A stretch of DNA of 6,358 nt from NCBI GenBank assembly GCA_017453085.1, contig JAFTKV010000307.1:1-6358 (forward strand). Direction: 5' to 3'. Below the pieces are notes generated by a model, which had not been told where the DNA came from, did no database searches, and was given only the letters and a program-made list of their open reading frames with translations. Of this stretch, positions 5,289-6,358 are shown in pieces. A program made the position numbers and the translations under genes. Numbering within the stretch: position 1 is the stretch's first letter; every line of letters begins with the position of its first letter. This DNA comes from Clostridia bacterium (lineage in GTDB: Bacteria; Bacillota; Clostridia; Oscillospirales; CAG-272).

Positions 5289-5933
5289 TCAAACCTCGGA
5301 GGTAGTATCACCGGTCTCGACAGCTGCTTCGGACGGTACAGCCTCTGCAACGGGCAGCTCCACAGCCACGCTCTCGATGGGCTCGGGCAGCTTTCTCAGC
5401 TTAGCTGCGGAAATGCTGCCGTTGATCAGATAGAACAGAACCCATCCGTGATAGATCAAGAAGAACGCACCGGAACGAATGTCGTACGGCAGATAATAGC
5501 TGATCAGATCGGGGATCAGAAGCAGCGTATCCAGACCGTACAGCACAGCGGCAATGATGGTAAACACGGGGTACTTTTTAGCCAGTGCCCAGCAAATGAA
5601 GAAGCAGCCTACGATGATCACCGCAGGAATGGCACTGCTGACCAGCGACAACGTACCGTCGATCGATTCCTGATACTCCAGCAGAGCCTGCTCGGAAATT
5701 CCCAGCTCCTCTGCGGTATAGGCACCGCTGTCTACGTCAAAATCGAACTTGCCCTGCTCCATAAAGGCTACGGGCAAATATGCGGAAAAGGTGAAGGTGA
5801 CTCCAAATAACGCCATCAGCACCAACGATACGGCCGTAATAATGCAGGCAAACAAAAACATATTTCTGGCAACGGCGCAGTTTTTCGTGTATTTTACGCG
5901 AAGAAATTTGTTGTGATCAAAATGTGGGGTCAT
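5289..5933 (-). CDS. Four-helix membrane protein, function unknown
   Basis: This 214-residue protein has hydrophobic helices at about 25-55 (long, with a possible break), 97-117, 121-140 and 154-172. Lysines and arginines before helix 1 (K9, R12, K14, K17, R23), between helices 2 and 3 (K119, K120) and after helix 4 (K178, R180, K181) put both ends in the cytoplasm. The acidic loop 59-95 would be outside. The tail 183-214 is low-complexity, rich in Glu, Ala and Val (EPIESVAVELPVAEAV), and probably disordered. The start is fixed by AGGAGA (complement of 5941-5946), seven bases upstream. It has an extended -10 promoter and is tightly linked to the DUF3737 gene downstream, so the two probably act together. 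I do not recognise a family; the tail could be a docking segment, but that is a guess. Confidence 0.88.
   Translation of the reverse strand: MTPHFDHNKFLRVKYTKNCAVARNMFLFACIITAVSLVLMALFGVTFTFSAYLPVAFMEQGKFDFDVDSGAYTAEELGISEQALLEYQESIDGTLSLVSSAIPAVIIVGCFFICWALAKKYPVFTIIAAVLYGLDTLLLIPDLISYYLPYDIRSGAFFLIYHGWVLFYLINGSISAAKLRKLPEPIESVAVELPVAEAVPSEAAVETGDTTSEV
5294..5298 (-). promoter_or_regulatory. Ribosome binding site that fixes the DUF3737 start
   Basis: Read on the minus strand, CGAGG lies six bases (TTTGAT) before the ATG at 5287. It is embedded in the last codons of the upstream membrane protein gene, whose TGA (5291-5289) is one base from the ATG. This supports the short start and translational coupling. 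Confidence 0.75.
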
Positions 5934-5964
5934 GTGATTTTCTCCTGACTAATCGTTTTTTTAT

Positions 5965-5993
5965 ATTGTATCATACTTGAGAATGCTTGTCAA
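5965..5993 (-). promoter_or_regulatory. Sigma-A promoter of the membrane protein / DUF3737 pair
   Basis: On the minus strand TTGACA (5993-5988) and TACAAT (5970-5965) are 17 bases apart, and TGA just before the -10 makes it an extended -10 promoter. The promoter lies within and at the end of the regulator gene (stop at 5973-5971). A 9-bp palindrome, GTAT-N-ATAC (5968-5976), overlaps the -10 box and could be a repressor site. Confidence 0.75.
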
Positions 5994-6300
5994 GGGACTT
6001 TTCCTCTTCCGGCAGAACACGCTCCACCGCCGCGCGCAGACGATCGCGGTCAGCCTCGAACACCGACTCCAGCAGGCCGCGCAGAGCGAGATCCTCTGCC
6101 TGACTGCGGGTAAGAAGCGGGCGCACCAGCTTCCCTTGGCGCTCCAAAATCCCGCGCTCGCACAGACGTGCCACCACAGTATAAGTGGTCGTCCGCTTCC
6201 AACCGATCTCCTCGGCGGCAATGCGGGCCAGGTGCGCCGCCGTAATGGGGGAATTTGTCCAAATCAGGGACATCAGTTTTTGTTCCATAGGATATAGCAT
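5971..6300 (-). CDS. BlaI/MecI/CopY-type winged-helix transcriptional regulator
   Basis: This 109-residue protein carries the Penicillinase_R-type DNA-binding domain: an N-terminal helix (MEQKLMSLIWTNSPITAAHL), a recognition region (GWKRTTTYTVVARLCERGIL, about 33-52) and a wing strand (ERQGKLVRPLLTRSQAE, about 53-69). These are followed by a charged helix (about 73-95) that is the usual dimerisation part, shorter than in typical 120-130-residue members. Such proteins are dimeric repressors released by proteolysis via BlaR1/MecR1-type peptidases, or by copper in CopY. No cysteine metal motif is present, so a CopY role is unlikely, and no BlaR1 partner is in the window. The start may be ATG 6300 or ATG 6288; neither has a good binding site, and the sequence upstream is a perfect palindrome that may be artefactual. 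It probably governs the two genes downstream or a partner beyond the right edge. Confidence 0.85.
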   Translation of the reverse strand: MLYPMEQKLMSLIWTNSPITAAHLARIAAEEIGWKRTTTYTVVARLCERGILERQGKLVRPLLTRSQAEDLALRGLLESVFEADRDRLRAAVERVLPEEEKSLDKHSQV

Positions 6301-6358
6301 GGTGATCTTTTCTCAGGGAACCTTTTTGCAAAAAGGTTCCCTGAGAAAAGATCACCAT
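6299..6358. repeat. Perfect 60-bp palindrome at the window edge
   Basis: Bases 6299-6328 and 6329-6358 are exact reverse complements with no loop. The core, 6316-6341 (GGGAACCTTTTTG / CAAAAAGGTTCCC), resembles the hairpin after glyA. The outer arms are ATGGTGATCTTTTCTCA and its complement. The palindrome reaches the last base of the window, so its true extent is unknown. It may be a natural hairpin core with a fold-back copy of the gene-side sequence added by assembly or amplification. Confidence 0.9.

Noticed and set aside
5288..5350. A 21-residue N-terminal extension of the DUF3737 protein
   Set aside because: It would overlap the upstream gene by about 60 bases, and the extension is Arg/Pro-rich and unlike the family. 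The ATG at 5287 has a well-spaced binding site.
1..6358. CRISPR array, tRNA, rRNA, toxin-antitoxin or phage genes
   Set aside because: No regularly spaced repeats, cloverleaf sequences, rRNA motifs or phage structural or integrase motifs were seen on either strand.

Overview
The window looks like a piece of a Gram-positive, low-to-mid GC Clostridia-type chromosome, probably an Oscillospiraceae/Ruminococcaceae-like gut bacterium. This is inferred from strong Shine-Dalgarno sequences, near-consensus sigma-A promoters, many rho-independent terminator hairpins, a GTAGGGG-type intergenic repeat and the gene families present. No rRNA or tRNA gene, CRISPR array or intact mobile element is visible. 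I cannot name the species.

Layout, left to right. (1) 1-730: the possible last codons of an upstream gene, an inverted repeat with a sigma-A promoter built into it, a small four-helix membrane protein (127-636, +) and a bidirectional terminator. (2) 727-1588: a REP-like inverted repeat pair, a small acidic protein of unknown function (831-1241, -), and a decayed REP-associated tyrosine transposase (RAYT, Y1/HUH family; 1262-1588, -) that fills what first looks like an empty intergenic region. (3) 1585-4360: alanine racemase alr (-) and serine hydroxymethyltransferase glyA (+), two PLP enzymes read outward from one divergent promoter region, with terminators after glyA. (4) 4386-6300: a leftward group made of a BlaI/MecI/CopY-type winged-helix regulator, a four-helix membrane protein and a DUF3737 beta-helix protein. 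(5) 6299-6358: a perfect 60-bp palindrome that runs to the last base of the window.

How the genes relate. alr supplies D-alanine for peptidoglycan. glyA interconverts serine and glycine and feeds one-carbon units to folate. Both are housekeeping genes with strong promoters. I see no terminator between alr and the small acidic-protein gene, so the alr transcript may run through the transposase relic into it. In the right-hand group, the membrane-protein stop codon and the DUF3737 start codon are one base apart, so the two are probably translated together. The promoter of the pair lies in the 3' end of the regulator gene, which makes that regulator a reasonable candidate controller.

Nothing here proves a new system. 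The items most worth following are the RAYT relic and the nearby repeat sharing sequence with it, the strict 19-residue periodicity with an aromatic ladder in the DUF3737 protein, the regulator/membrane/DUF3737 cluster, and the terminal palindrome, which may be an assembly fold-back.
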